A DNA stretch of 20,824 nt, from positions 11,577 through 32,400 of the forward strand of contig DDSO01000138.1 in the NCBI GenBank assembly GCA_002343425.1. Direction: 5' to 3'. The translations under genes and the position numbers were made by a program. The notes under the pieces were generated by a model. It saw only the letters and a list, made by a program, of their open reading frames with translations, searched no databases and had not been told where the DNA came from. This document shows, piece after piece, positions 1 through 7,049 of the stretch; position 1 is the stretch's first letter, and each line of letters starts with the position of its first letter. The DNA is from Brevundimonas sp. UBA2388. Lineage in GTDB: Bacteria > Pseudomonadota > Alphaproteobacteria > Caulobacterales > Caulobacteraceae.

Positions 1-277
1 CTTCCCGGGCGGCATGCTGCCGTCCGAGGAACGGCTGAAGCCCGTCATAGACCGTGCCGGCCTCACCTGGCGCGAGGTGGAACGGTTCGGACAGGACTAT
101 GCCGATACGCTGAAACTCTGGGACGAGCGCTTCCAGTCCGCCTGGGGCGATATCCGGCGTATGGGCGGGTTCGACGAGCGATTCCGTCGCCTGTGGCGAT
201 TCTATCTGGCCTATTGCGAGGCCGGGTTCCGTTCGGCGCGGACGGATGTCATCCAGCTGGCGCTCACCCGCCCCTGA
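1..277 (+). CDS. Cyclopropane-fatty-acyl-phospholipid synthase family protein, C-terminal end (partial)
   Basis: This is the 3' end of a gene that begins before the window; the frame is open from the first bases and ends at TGA 275-277. The readable part starts FPGGMLPSEERL, which matches the 'YIFPGG(M)LPS' segment of the CFA/mycolic-acid methyltransferase family. It ends with LWRFYLAYCEAGFRSARTDV, the typical family C-terminus. Such enzymes use S-adenosylmethionine to add a methylene group to unsaturated acyl chains of membrane phospholipids, acting at the inner face of the cytoplasmic membrane. The SAM-binding domain lies outside the window, so close paralogues cannot be separated and no gene symbol is given. 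The next gene on the same strand starts 25 bases downstream, so the two may be cotranscribed. Confidence 0.85.
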   Translation, partial: FPGGMLPSEERLKPVIDRAGLTWREVERFGQDYADTLKLWDERFQSAWGDIRRMGGFDERFRRLWRFYLAYCEAGFRSARTDVIQLALTRP

Positions 278-302
278 CCCGACGGTCCTGCGATGTTAGA
301 AC

Positions 303-1148
303 ATGGGCATGGACTCGCCCCTGATCTCGACCGCCGACCTCGCCGCCCGCCTCGACGAGCCCGGCCTGCGCCTTGTCGACGCGAGCTGGCATCTCGATGG
401 CCGCGATGGCCGGCCGGATTTCGAGTCCGCCCGCCTGCCCGGCGCGGTCTTCTTCGACCTCGAGGCCAGTTCCGACCCGGACAGTCCCCTGCCGCACATG
501 CTGCCGACGCCCGGTTTCTTCGCGGCCCGCATGGGTCGGCTCGGCATCTCTGCGGACGACAGCATCGTCGCCTATGACACCCTCGGCATCCGCTCATCGG
601 CCCGGTGCTGGTGGATGTTCCGGGCCCTGGGCGCCCGCGACGTCCGCGTCCTCGACGGCGGCCTGCCGAAATGGCGGTCGGAGGGCCGTCCGATCGAAAA
701 GGGGCAGTCAACGCCGCCTGCGGCCGCGACCTTCGCACCTTGCCAACGCCCGGACTTGGTGGCTGACATCGACGCCGTCCGCGACGCCCTTCAGGCCGGA
801 GGTCAGGTGCTGGACGCCCGCGCCGCCGATCGCTTCGAGGGCCGCGCGCCCGAGCCCCGCGCCGGTCTGCGGTCCGGCCACATGCCCGGCGCCCTGAACC
901 TGCCCTTCCCGGCGATCCTGGATCCCGACGGCGCCATGAAACAGGGCGAGGCGCTGGACGCCGCCTTCCGCGCGGCCGGAGTCGATGTGGAGCGACCGGT
1001 CATTACCACCTGCGGCTCCGGCGTTACCGCCGCCATCCTCAGTCTCGGCTTGGCCGTCCTGGGCAAGCCTTCCCGACTCTATGACGGAAGCTGGGCCGAA
1101 TGGGGCGGCCGGGCGGACACAGAGGTCGTGTCCGCCCCGCCCGCCTGA
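303..1148 (+). CDS. sseA: 3-mercaptopyruvate sulfurtransferase (tandem rhodanese domains)
   Basis: A 281-residue cytoplasmic sulfurtransferase with two rhodanese domains, at about residues 10-135 and 165-275. The C-terminal domain carries the active-site loop CGSGVTA, with the persulfide-forming cysteine at residue 237. CGSGVTA is the loop typical of mercaptopyruvate sulfurtransferases; thiosulfate rhodaneses usually have CRKGVTA. The N-terminal domain has an aspartate (YDTLG) where a catalytic cysteine would sit, so it is the usual inactive structural domain. The enzyme moves sulfur from 3-mercaptopyruvate, a cysteine transamination product, to thiols or cyanide. The start could be ATG 303 or ATG 309; neither has a strong Shine-Dalgarno sequence, and the second (MDSPLIS) aligns as well with the family. 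It follows the CFA-synthase gene closely and converges on the transporter gene at 1152. Confidence 0.9.
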   Translation: MGMDSPLISTADLAARLDEPGLRLVDASWHLDGRDGRPDFESARLPGAVFFDLEASSDPDSPLPHMLPTPGFFAARMGRLGISADDSIVAYDTLGIRSSARCWWMFRALGARDVRVLDGGLPKWRSEGRPIEKGQSTPPAAATFAPCQRPDLVADIDAVRDALQAGGQVLDARAADRFEGRAPEPRAGLRSGHMPGALNLPFPAILDPDGAMKQGEALDAAFRAAGVDVERPVITTCGSGVTAAILSLGLAVLGKPSRLYDGSWAEWGGRADTEVVSAPPA

Positions 1149-1151
1149 GCC

Positions 1152-2465
1152 TCAGTGCGGCGGAGCCACCGCCGGCAGCTCCAGATCATCCGGCACGATC
1201 GCATCGGTCTCGCCGCGCGACACCACCGTCGCCGCCACCAGGTCGCCGGTGACGTTCAGGGTGGTGCGGCACATGTCGAGGAAGCGATCGACGCCGAGGA
1301 TAAGGCCGATGCCTTCCGCCGGCACGCCGACCATGACGAGGATCAGGGCGATGACCGGCAGCGAACCTGCCGGCACGCCGGCCGTGCCGATGCCGCCGAG
1401 AATGCAGACCAGCATGACCACCAGCTGCTGCTGCAGGTTCAGGTCGATGCCGAAGAACTGGGCCAGGAACAGGACCGTGACGCCCTCGAACAGGGCAGTG
1501 CCGTTCTGGTTCGCCGTAGCCCCCACCGTCAGCACGAAGCGCGAGATGCGCTTCGGCAGCTTCAGCTTCTCTTCCGCCGCCTTGATGGCGATCGGCAGGG
1601 TCGCGTTGGACGAGGCGGTCGAGAAGGCCACCACAAAGGGCTCGCGGACGCCGTTGGCGAACTTCAACGGGTTCATCCCGCCGAAGATCCAGACCAGCAG
1701 CGGATAGACGATGAACATGTGGATCGCCATCGCTCCCACCGCCACGCCCGCATAGGCTCCCAGCTTGACCAGAAGCTCCCAGCCGAACACGGCCGAGAGA
1801 TTGAACATCAGCGCCGCGATCGCGATCGGCGCCAGTTTGATGACCAGGTTGATGAGCTTCATCATCACCTCGAACAGCCCCTGCAGCGTCTGCTGCAGGG
1901 CGTCCGTGGCCGGCGACTTGGCCATGACCATGCCGATGCCGAAGATCAGGGCGAAGACCATGACCGGCAGGATCTGGTTGTCGGCGGCCGCGGTGACGAC
2001 GTTCGAAGGGATCATGTCGAGGAAGAACTGGCCCGCCTCGATGGTCTTGGGCGCATTGCCGACGATGGTGGCGGCGCCTTCCGCGCCGTCGGCCAACAGT
2101 TGCTGGGCCAGGGCCTGATCGACGCCCGCGCCGGGCTGGAAATAGTTGACCATGCCCAGGCCGATGCCGACGGCGATGGCCGAGACCAGAACGGTGAACA
2201 CCAGGGTCTTGAAGCCGACCCGGCCGAGCGACTTCAGATCGCCCATCTCCGCCACCCCGACCGCGAGGGCTGCGAACAACAGCGGCAGGACCAGCATGAA
2301 CAGCAGGCGCAGGAAGATCTGGCCGACCGCCTGGATGATGTCCATCACCCAGGGGATGACCTCGAGCCCCATCAGGTTGACGTAAAGCCCCCCGCCCATG
2401 CCGGCGGCGAAGCCCAGCAGCATCCAGAGATAGAGCGGGATCCCACCACGTTTCGTCGTTTCCAT
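1152..2465 (-). CDS. Dicarboxylate/amino acid:cation symporter (DAACS family, GltP/DctA-like)
   Basis: A 437-residue inner-membrane secondary transporter with the glutamate-transporter (GltPh) fold: six N-terminal transmembrane helices, then a transport core with two re-entrant hairpins. Hairpin 1 has the serine-rich motif AFSTASSNATLP. The TM7 signature reads GATANQNGTALFEG, where the family usually has N-x-D/N-G-T. TM8 reads GVDRFLDMCRTTLNVTGD at residues 391-408. Its D397, R400, T401 and N404 match GltPh D394, R397, T398 and N401, which bind the alpha-amino group and side chain of aspartate. That favours acidic amino acids over plain C4-dicarboxylates, but substrate is inference. The start is fixed by AGGGGGAAC just before ATG 2465. 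It lies 28 bases after the stop of the binding-protein gene on the same strand, so the two probably form an operon. Confidence 0.92.
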   Translation of the reverse strand: METTKRGGIPLYLWMLLGFAAGMGGGLYVNLMGLEVIPWVMDIIQAVGQIFLRLLFMLVLPLLFAALAVGVAEMGDLKSLGRVGFKTLVFTVLVSAIAVGIGLGMVNYFQPGAGVDQALAQQLLADGAEGAATIVGNAPKTIEAGQFFLDMIPSNVVTAAADNQILPVMVFALIFGIGMVMAKSPATDALQQTLQGLFEVMMKLINLVIKLAPIAIAALMFNLSAVFGWELLVKLGAYAGVAVGAMAIHMFIVYPLLVWIFGGMNPLKFANGVREPFVVAFSTASSNATLPIAIKAAEEKLKLPKRISRFVLTVGATANQNGTALFEGVTVLFLAQFFGIDLNLQQQLVVMLVCILGGIGTAGVPAGSLPVIALILVMVGVPAEGIGLILGVDRFLDMCRTTLNVTGDLVAATVVSRGETDAIVPDDLELPAVAPPH

Positions 2466-2493
2466 CGTTCCCCCTGGCGCCTGTCCCGGCGTC

Positions 2494-3621
2494 CTATCGA
2501 ATCGGCAGGGCGTAGATCAGCCCGGCAGGTCTTGCGTTCCATTGTGCGTTAAGCCCACGGGCCAGGTCGAGCGAGGAATCCGTCCCGACGTTCCGCAGGA
2601 AGATTTCGCCGTAGTTTCCCTCGGCTTCGATCGCCGCCTTCGCCCAGTCCTTGCGCAACCCCAGCATCGGTCCGACCTCGCCCTCGACGCCCAGCAGGCG
2701 ACGGACGGCCGGATTGGGCGACTGCTCTGCCATCTCACCCGCATTATCACTGGTCACGCCCAGCTCCTCGGCCAGGATCAGGGCGTTCAGCGTCCAGCGC
2801 ACGATCGAGGTCCAGGCCTCGTCGCCGCGCTTGACCGCCGGCCCCAACGGCTCCTTCGAGATCACATCCGGCAGTATGGCGTGTTGCTCCGGGTTGGACA
2901 TCGTGGTCCGCGCCGCCGCCAGGGCGGAGATGTCCGCGCTCAGGGCGTCGCAGTCTTCCCGCGCATAGGCCGCCCGCGCGGCCTCCTCATTGGCGGCGAC
3001 CACCGGCGTGTACTCCAGCGACCGCGCGCGGAACCAGTCCGCAACGTTCAACTCCGTGGTCGAGGCGCGCTGCACACACACGCGGGCGCCGTTCAGTTCG
3101 GCGGCCGTGGCCAGATCCAGCGACCGGCGGACCAGAAAGCCCTGGCCGTCATAGTAGTTGACCCCGGCGAACCGCACGCCTTCCTGCGCCTCCCGCGACA
3201 GGGTCCACGATGTCGACCGCCACAGCACGTCGACCCGGCCGCTGCGCAGCCCTTCGAACCGCTGGCTGCCGGTCAGGGGCACGAAACGGACGGCGTTCGC
3301 ATTGCCCAGCACCGCCGCCGCCAGGGCGCGGCAGAAATCGGCGTCGAAGCCGCGCCATTCTCCGCGATTGTCCGTGTAGGCGAAGCCGACCAGCCCCTCG
3401 TGCACGCCGCAGTTCAATCGCCCGCGTCGCTTGATCGCCGCGAGGGTCGGACTGGCGAAATCGGGCGCTGCGGTCTGGCTCTGGGCCGAGGGGTCGGCCC
3501 TGTCGTCGGCCTCTCCCGCGCGCTCGCCGCGTCCGCATGCGGCGACGGTCAGGACCAGGACAGTCGCCAGCGTGATCGCGGCGCCTTTCGCCGTCCTTCG
3601 CCCCGTCGATTGTGCCCGCAT
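2494..3621 (-). CDS. Amino-acid ABC-type substrate-binding lipoprotein (AapJ/BztA-like)
   Basis: A 375-residue periplasmic solute-binding protein of the family 3 / general L-amino-acid (AapJ) type. The N-terminus is a basic stretch, a hydrophobic core (about residues 12-28) and the lipobox-like TVAAC with C29 as the likely lipidated cysteine, so it is probably membrane-anchored and not free. The mature part starts after an acidic, Ser/Ala-rich linker. Family landmarks are LNCGVHEGLVGFAY, GFDADFCRALAAAVLG, TSWTLSREAQ and VNYYDGQGFLV. The C-terminus NYGEIFLRNVG...LNAQWN is also typical of AapJ. No ABC permease or ATPase gene is nearby; its only same-strand neighbour is the symporter gene 28 bases downstream. 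It is divergent from metC, with 89 bases between the starts. The ligand cannot be read from the sequence. Confidence 0.88.
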   Translation of the reverse strand: MRAQSTGRRTAKGAAITLATVLVLTVAACGRGERAGEADDRADPSAQSQTAAPDFASPTLAAIKRRGRLNCGVHEGLVGFAYTDNRGEWRGFDADFCRALAAAVLGNANAVRFVPLTGSQRFEGLRSGRVDVLWRSTSWTLSREAQEGVRFAGVNYYDGQGFLVRRSLDLATAAELNGARVCVQRASTTELNVADWFRARSLEYTPVVAANEEAARAAYAREDCDALSADISALAAARTTMSNPEQHAILPDVISKEPLGPAVKRGDEAWTSIVRWTLNALILAEELGVTSDNAGEMAEQSPNPAVRRLLGVEGEVGPMLGLRKDWAKAAIEAEGNYGEIFLRNVGTDSSLDLARGLNAQWNARPAGLIYALPIR

Positions 3622-3710
3622 CCGCGCCTCGCCGAAATTCGTCAGACCTTGCGCCCCGCCTGCTTTAGAGGCCTTTGGAGGCTGAACCGCAACCCTCCGT
3701 TCCAGCGCAG

Positions 3711-4883
3711 ATGACCGATCGAACCGACCGCACCCGTCTGATCGCCTCCGCGACCCGCCGCGGAAGAGGGCGTCGACCCGTCGCCCCGCCGATCGAGCGC
3801 GCCTCTACCCTGCTCAATGACTTGCCCAGCGCCATGCGCGACGAGAGCCAAGGCCCGGTCTATGGAATCGAGGATCTTTCAGCCGCCCGCGCGCTCCGCG
3901 ACCTGCTGTGCGACCTCGAAGGCGCCACGGACGCCTGGCTGGTTCCATCGGGCCTCGCCGCCGTCACCGCGCCACTGACCGCCCTGCTTCGGAACGGCGA
4001 CGAAGTCGTGACCACCGACGCCCTCTACGGACCCAGCCGCCGGTTCCTCAGACGGCATCTTGGCGCGCGGGGGATCACGACGGCCTTCCATGACGCAGCG
4101 GCCGCGACGGACGACATTCTCGCCGCCATCACGGACCGGACCCGCCTGCTGCTGATCGAATCACCGGCCTCGTTGACGTTCGAAATGCTCGATGTTCCCG
4201 CCCTGGCCGCCGCCTGTCGCGCGCGCGGCGTGCTGACGGTGATGGACAACACCTGGGCCGCCGGCCTCGCCTTCCGCCCGTTGGCGCACGGCGTCGATGT
4301 CAGCGTCCAGGCGGTGACCAAATATGTCGCCGGCCACTCGGACCTGCTGATGGGCTCCATCGCCGTCGCCGACCCCGCCGTCGGACGCCCCATCGCCGAG
4401 ACGCTGGAAGACCTCGGCTGGCGCGTCTCCCCCGACGACGCCTGGCTGGCCCTGCGCGGCCTGCGCACCCTGCCCTTGCGCTATCAGGAACAGGCGCGCT
4501 CGGCCCGCATCGTCGCCGAATGGCTCAGCACCCGGCCGGAGGTCGCGGACATTCTCTACCCGGCCCTGCCCGGCGCAGCCGGCCACGACCTTTGGAACGG
4601 CGGCTATACGGGTGCCGCCTCGATCTTCGGCGTCGTGATGCGGGGCGGCGACGAAGGCGCCGCCCACGCCCTGATGTCAGCCCTCGACCTGTTCGGCCTC
4701 GGCTACTCCTGGGGCGGGTTCGAGAGCCTGATCACCCACGAGACCGGCCAGCTCTCCGGTCGCAAGGCCCCGCCGGCCCTGCCGGGCCAGTTGCTGCGTC
4801 TCCACGTCGGGCTCGAGGACCCCGCCGACCTGATGGCTGACCTCGAGGCGGGCCTTGCCGCCTGGCGCGCCGCAATCAGCTGA
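3711..4883 (+). CDS. metC: Cystathionine beta-lyase, PLP-dependent
   Basis: A 390-residue cytoplasmic fold-type I PLP enzyme of the Cys/Met metabolism family. It cleaves cystathionine to homocysteine, pyruvate and ammonia in methionine synthesis. Visible landmarks are the N-terminal PPIERASTLL, the substrate/PLP loop YGIEDLSAARAL, the cofactor-stacking segment TDALYGPSRRF, the aspartate in VMDNTWAAGL, and SVQAVTKYVAGHSDLLMGS with the Schiff-base lysine K204. The C-terminal SWGGFESLI is typical of beta-lyases. The frame is open to a TTG at 3675, but ATG 3711 gives the family-length N-terminus; the Shine-Dalgarno is weak for either. The 3' end overlaps the convergent membrane-protein gene by 8 bases. 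Related cystathionine gamma-synthases and gamma-lyases share many motifs, so the exact reaction is likely but not proven. Confidence 0.88.
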   Translation: MTDRTDRTRLIASATRRGRGRRPVAPPIERASTLLNDLPSAMRDESQGPVYGIEDLSAARALRDLLCDLEGATDAWLVPSGLAAVTAPLTALLRNGDEVVTTDALYGPSRRFLRRHLGARGITTAFHDAAAATDDILAAITDRTRLLLIESPASLTFEMLDVPALAAACRARGVLTVMDNTWAAGLAFRPLAHGVDVSVQAVTKYVAGHSDLLMGSIAVADPAVGRPIAETLEDLGWRVSPDDAWLALRGLRTLPLRYQEQARSARIVAEWLSTRPEVADILYPALPGAAGHDLWNGGYTGAASIFGVVMRGGDEGAAHALMSALDLFGLGYSWGGFESLITHETGQLSGRKAPPALPGQLLRLHVGLEDPADLMADLEAGLAAWRAAIS

Positions 4884-5283
4884 CTGCGGCGCTTCCGCCG
4901 ACCGGCAGCCGCGTCACGATCCAACCGCCCAGCAGCGGCGCGGCGATCGCCCCGATCTGCATCCACAGCGGATGCGGGATCATCACCAGGTTGGCCACGC
5001 CCCCGAGCAAGATCAGCCCGGCAATGACCCAGCCGGCCCAGGCCTTGCGCGACAGGCGCCGCGCGACCCATCCGCCGGTCACGACCGCCCCGAACCAGGC
5101 GAACACCACCCAGGCCTTGGCCGCCGTCGATGCCGCGGCCACCATCTGTTTCAGGTCTTCTGGATCAGCGGGATCGAGGCCGGCGGGCGGCGGCATTGCC
5201 GCATGGCCGATCATTTCCAGCCCCATCACGGTCAGGATCGCCACCACCGCGCCGGCGACGATTCCCAGAATAGTTCTCAGCAT
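4876..5283 (-). CDS. Small four-helix membrane protein of unknown function
   Basis: A protein of 135 residues with about four hydrophobic helices: residues 3-24, roughly 55-73, 81-100 and 105-126. A polar loop after the first helix contains HAAMPPPAGLDPADPEDL. The 'MxGHxxxPPPxGLDxxDP' pattern occurs in a family of uncharacterised proteobacterial inner-membrane proteins that I recognise but cannot name. The start at ATG 5283 is chosen because GGAGGGG lies 7 bases upstream; an in-frame upstream ATG at 5304 has no such site. It converges on metC with an 8-base overlap of the 3' ends, which suggests no functional link. No catalytic motif is visible. Confidence 0.7.
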   Translation of the reverse strand: MLRTILGIVAGAVVAILTVMGLEMIGHAAMPPPAGLDPADPEDLKQMVAAASTAAKAWVVFAWFGAVVTGGWVARRLSRKAWAGWVIAGLILLGGVANLVMIPHPLWMQIGAIAAPLLGGWIVTRLPVGGSAAVS

Positions 5284-5357
5284 CGAACGTCCCCTCCAGA
5301 ACATGTCGGGGGGAACCTTAGCGGCATGCCGCCGAAACCGGCAATCCTGTGAGACCG

Positions 5358-5434
5358 TGGCGCGCCCAGCAGGACTCGAACCTGCAACATCCCGCTTAGA
5401 AGGCGGGTGCTCTATCCGGTTGAGCTATGGGCGC
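5358..5434 (-). tRNA. tRNA-Arg (anticodon TCT)
   Basis: The minus strand folds as a complete 77-nt tRNA with an encoded CCA. The acceptor arm GCGCCCA pairs with TGGGCGC. The D arm is GCTCAACCGGATAGAGC. The anticodon stem CCCGC/GCGGG encloses the loop CTTCTAA, giving anticodon TCT (reads AGA/AGG). The T arm GCAGGTTCGAGTCCTGC is perfect. It sits alone, followed downstream by a REP-like palindrome. Confidence 0.97.
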
Positions 5435-5470
5435 CCGGTGGCGTTGGCGAGCGTTAGCGGTCCCCGTCCT

Positions 5471-5532
5471 GCGGCTCAAGCCGCGAGCCCTGTCATCCCC
5501 GCTAACTTGTCATCCCCGCGAAAACGGGGACG
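5471..5532. repeat. REP-like palindromic repeat downstream of tRNA-Arg
   Basis: A small dyad GCGGCT-CA-AGCCGC (5471-5484) is followed by two copies of TGTCATCCCCGC (5491-5502 and 5508-5519). The second continues into a hairpin, CCCCG (5514-5518) with CGGGG (5525-5529). Its core, TCATCCCCGCGAAAaCGGGGAC, resembles the pair of repeats near 17.3 kb, so it looks like one dispersed REP-like family. It could also act as a terminator, but no T-run follows. Confidence 0.6.
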
Positions 5533-5541
5533 CCCTTCGAC

Positions 5542-5847
5542 CTAGTGCGTCCAGGGCTGTTTGCGGCCGGTGGCGAAATTGTCCGCATAGGCCTTAAGGA
5601 TGACAGGCGGGTCCTGCGGTTCATGCAGGCGGAACGGGATGCCGTGCCGCTCGGCGTAGGCCACGGCCTCCTCCGCCGAATCGAAGCTCAGCCGCACCTG
5701 TCCGTTCATGTCGCTGGAGCTGGTCCAGCCCATCAGGGGATCGATGGTGCGCGCCGAAGCCGGCTCGAACTCCAGCCGCCAGCCTCTCGACGAGGCCTTG
5801 CCCGACTGCATCGCGGTCTTGGCGGGGCGATAGATGCGGGCGAGCAT
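5542..5847 (-). CDS. NDUFS4-like ETC complex I subunit
   Basis: A 101-residue protein of the ETC complex I subunit conserved region family (homologue of mitochondrial NDUFS4, the 18-kDa subunit). Alphaproteobacteria encode it as an accessory subunit at the peripheral arm of NADH:ubiquinone oxidoreductase. Landmarks in order are ARIYRPAKTAMQSGKA, WRLEFEPASARTIDPLMGWTSSSD (a family hallmark), QVRLSFDSAEEAVAYAERHG, and the C-terminal YADNFATGRKQPWTH. The start is ATG 5847, preceded by GAGGA with good spacing; a TTG two codons upstream is also in frame. The nuo operon is not in this window, as is common for this gene in bacteria. Confidence 0.93.
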   Translation of the reverse strand: MLARIYRPAKTAMQSGKASSRGWRLEFEPASARTIDPLMGWTSSSDMNGQVRLSFDSAEEAVAYAERHGIPFRLHEPQDPPVILKAYADNFATGRKQPWTH

Positions 5848-5867
5848 GACCAATCCTCGTGACGACG

Positions 5868-5917
5868 GCGGGCGAGCCCGCGTGGGAGCCCAGATACCGT
5901 GTGACCCGCGCCGGGTC
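5868..5917. repeat. Two small dyads in the divergent gap upstream of the PLP-enzyme remnant
   Basis: Two perfect six-base stems lie close together between the NDUFS4-like gene and the fragment at 5981: GCGGGC-GA-GCCCGC (5868-5881) and GACCCG-CGC-CGGGTC (5903-5917). They may be a terminator-like structure, a degraded repeat or an operator. Nothing else in this 130-base gap is recognisable. Confidence 0.35.
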
Positions 5918-5980
5918 CAGCGCTTGGCGTGAAAGCCCGACCGGCCTGTTCAGCCGTCAACAGAGAGAAAGTGCAGTTCC

Positions 5981-6379
5981 ATGAGCCGTCACCGCAGGCG
6001 CAACCTCGTCGCTCGCCTGCGCGGCCATCCGAAGATCGAGGCCGTTCTGGACGCCGGCGGCGCCGAGGCTTCACCGAGCCAGCAGGCTCTGTTCGCCCGC
6101 CAGTGCACCGGCGCGGGCTCGACGTTTTCGCTGCGCCTGAAGGGCGGCGAGGCCGAGGCCTTCCGCATGCTCAACGCCCTCCAGCTGTTCAAACTGGCCG
6201 TCAGCCTGGGCGGCACCGAGAGCCTGGTCTCCCACCCCTCCAGCACGACGCACTCCGACTACAGCGCCGAAGCCAAGGTCCGCTGCGGCATTGGCGACAA
6301 CCTGGTGCGGTTGTCCGTGGGTATCGAGAACGCCGACGACCTTTACGCCGACCTGGAGCAGGCGCTGAAGGCGGTGTGA
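5981..6379 (+). pseudogene. C-terminal remnant of a Cys/Met-metabolism PLP enzyme (methionine gamma-lyase / cystathionine gamma-synthase type)
   Basis: The 132-residue reading frame matches only the last third of the roughly 390-residue family. GHPKIEAV, STFSLRLKGG, KLAVSLGGTESLVSHPSSTTHSDY and RLSVGIENADDLYADLEQAL correspond to the C-terminal domain that closes over the active site. The PLP-binding core, including the Schiff-base lysine, is absent, and no upstream frame back to 5848 restores it. It therefore cannot catalyse the family reaction alone. It belongs to the gamma-synthase/gamma-lyase branch ('SLG..ESLVSHP') and not to the beta-lyase branch of metC at 3711, so it is not a copy of that gene. 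The frame is still intact and a purine-rich AGAGAGAAAG lies about 11 bases before the ATG, so expression as a small domain protein cannot be excluded. Confidence 0.75.
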
Positions 6380-6390
6380 CGACTGGCGAG

Positions 6391-6404
6391 TTGCGTTGGC
6401 GCAA
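6391..6404. promoter_or_regulatory. Possible operator dyad upstream of cytochrome b561
   Basis: TTGCG-TTGG-CGCAA forms a short perfect inverted repeat about 57 bases before the cytochrome b561 start. Its size and position would suit a dimeric regulator, but a dyad of this length can arise by chance. Confidence 0.25.
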
Positions 6405-6460
6405 TCACCTCGGGACAGATCAGTTGCAGACTGACGGACATGCCGCCGTGAGGACCGACG

Positions 6461-7015
6461 ATGACCGATAACCTGTCGACCCCCGCCCGGCCCGGAGACG
6501 GGTACGGTCGGCTCTCGATCGCGCTGCACTGGCTGATGTTGATCCTTCTTGCGGCGGTCTTCGCCTGTATCGAGCTGCGCGAGAACTATCCTCGCGGCAG
6601 CGACATACGCGAGGGTCTCAAGACCTGGCATTTCATGCTTGGCCTGTCGGTCTTCGTCCTCGTCTGGATCCGGCTGATCGCGCGCTGGCGGACGCCTTGG
6701 CTGGCCACTGAATCGAGTTGGACGCGATGGCCGGCCGCAGCCGTGCATATCGCCCTCTATGGCGGCATGATCCTACTGCCCCTGCTCGGCTGGCTGGTTC
6801 TCAGCGCCGAGGGCGATGTCATTCCGTTCTTCGGCCTATCGCTGCCGCCACTGATCGGTCCGGACAAGGCCCTCGCCGGTCGGCTCGAGGATCTGCACAA
6901 GACGATCGCCGAAGCAGGCTACTGGCTGATCGGTCTGCACGCTCTCGCGGCGCTGTTCCACCACCATGTGCTGAAGGACGGAAGCCTGCGGCGCATGCTG
7001 CCGCTCCTTCGATGA
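6461..7015 (+). CDS. Cytochrome b561 family protein (CybB-like)
   Basis: A 184-residue di-heme b-type cytochrome of the inner membrane with four predicted helices: about 18-37, 56-76, 92-115 and 148-168. Histidines placed as in E. coli CybB are H23 (ALHW), H57 (TWHF), H146 (DLHK) and H160 (GLHA), the probable axial ligands of two hemes. The motif D/E-L-H-K before the last helix is typical. These proteins pass electrons between ubiquinol and small acceptors, and some oxidise quinol with superoxide. The start ATG 6461 has GTGAGGA upstream. The VIT-family transporter follows 34 bases after the stop on the same strand, so they may share a transcript. The C-terminal HHH (167-169) is unusual-looking but lies at the membrane edge. 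Confidence 0.9.
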   Translation: MTDNLSTPARPGDGYGRLSIALHWLMLILLAAVFACIELRENYPRGSDIREGLKTWHFMLGLSVFVLVWIRLIARWRTPWLATESSWTRWPAAAVHIALYGGMILLPLLGWLVLSAEGDVIPFFGLSLPPLIGPDKALAGRLEDLHKTIAEAGYWLIGLHALAALFHHHVLKDGSLRRMLPLLR

Positions 7016-7049
7016 CAGGGCCGGCTGTGCCGGCACGCCGGAGCGCATC

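Noticed and set aside
1155..2552. 465-residue open frame on the plus strand across the symporter gene
   Set aside because: It is antisense to a clear DAACS gene and its translation is a monotonous His/Arg/Asp/Gln-rich sequence typical of high-GC shadow frames.
3622..3710. Possible SAM-II type riboswitch upstream of metC
   Set aside because: Only a short GCTTTAGAGGC resembles part of such motifs; the pseudoknot pairing could not be found in the 89-base gap.
5929..6471. 180-residue plus-strand frame overlapping the PLP-enzyme remnant
   Set aside because: Arg/Pro-rich shadow frame; the alternative frame at 5981 has clear homology to the Cys/Met enzyme C-terminus.
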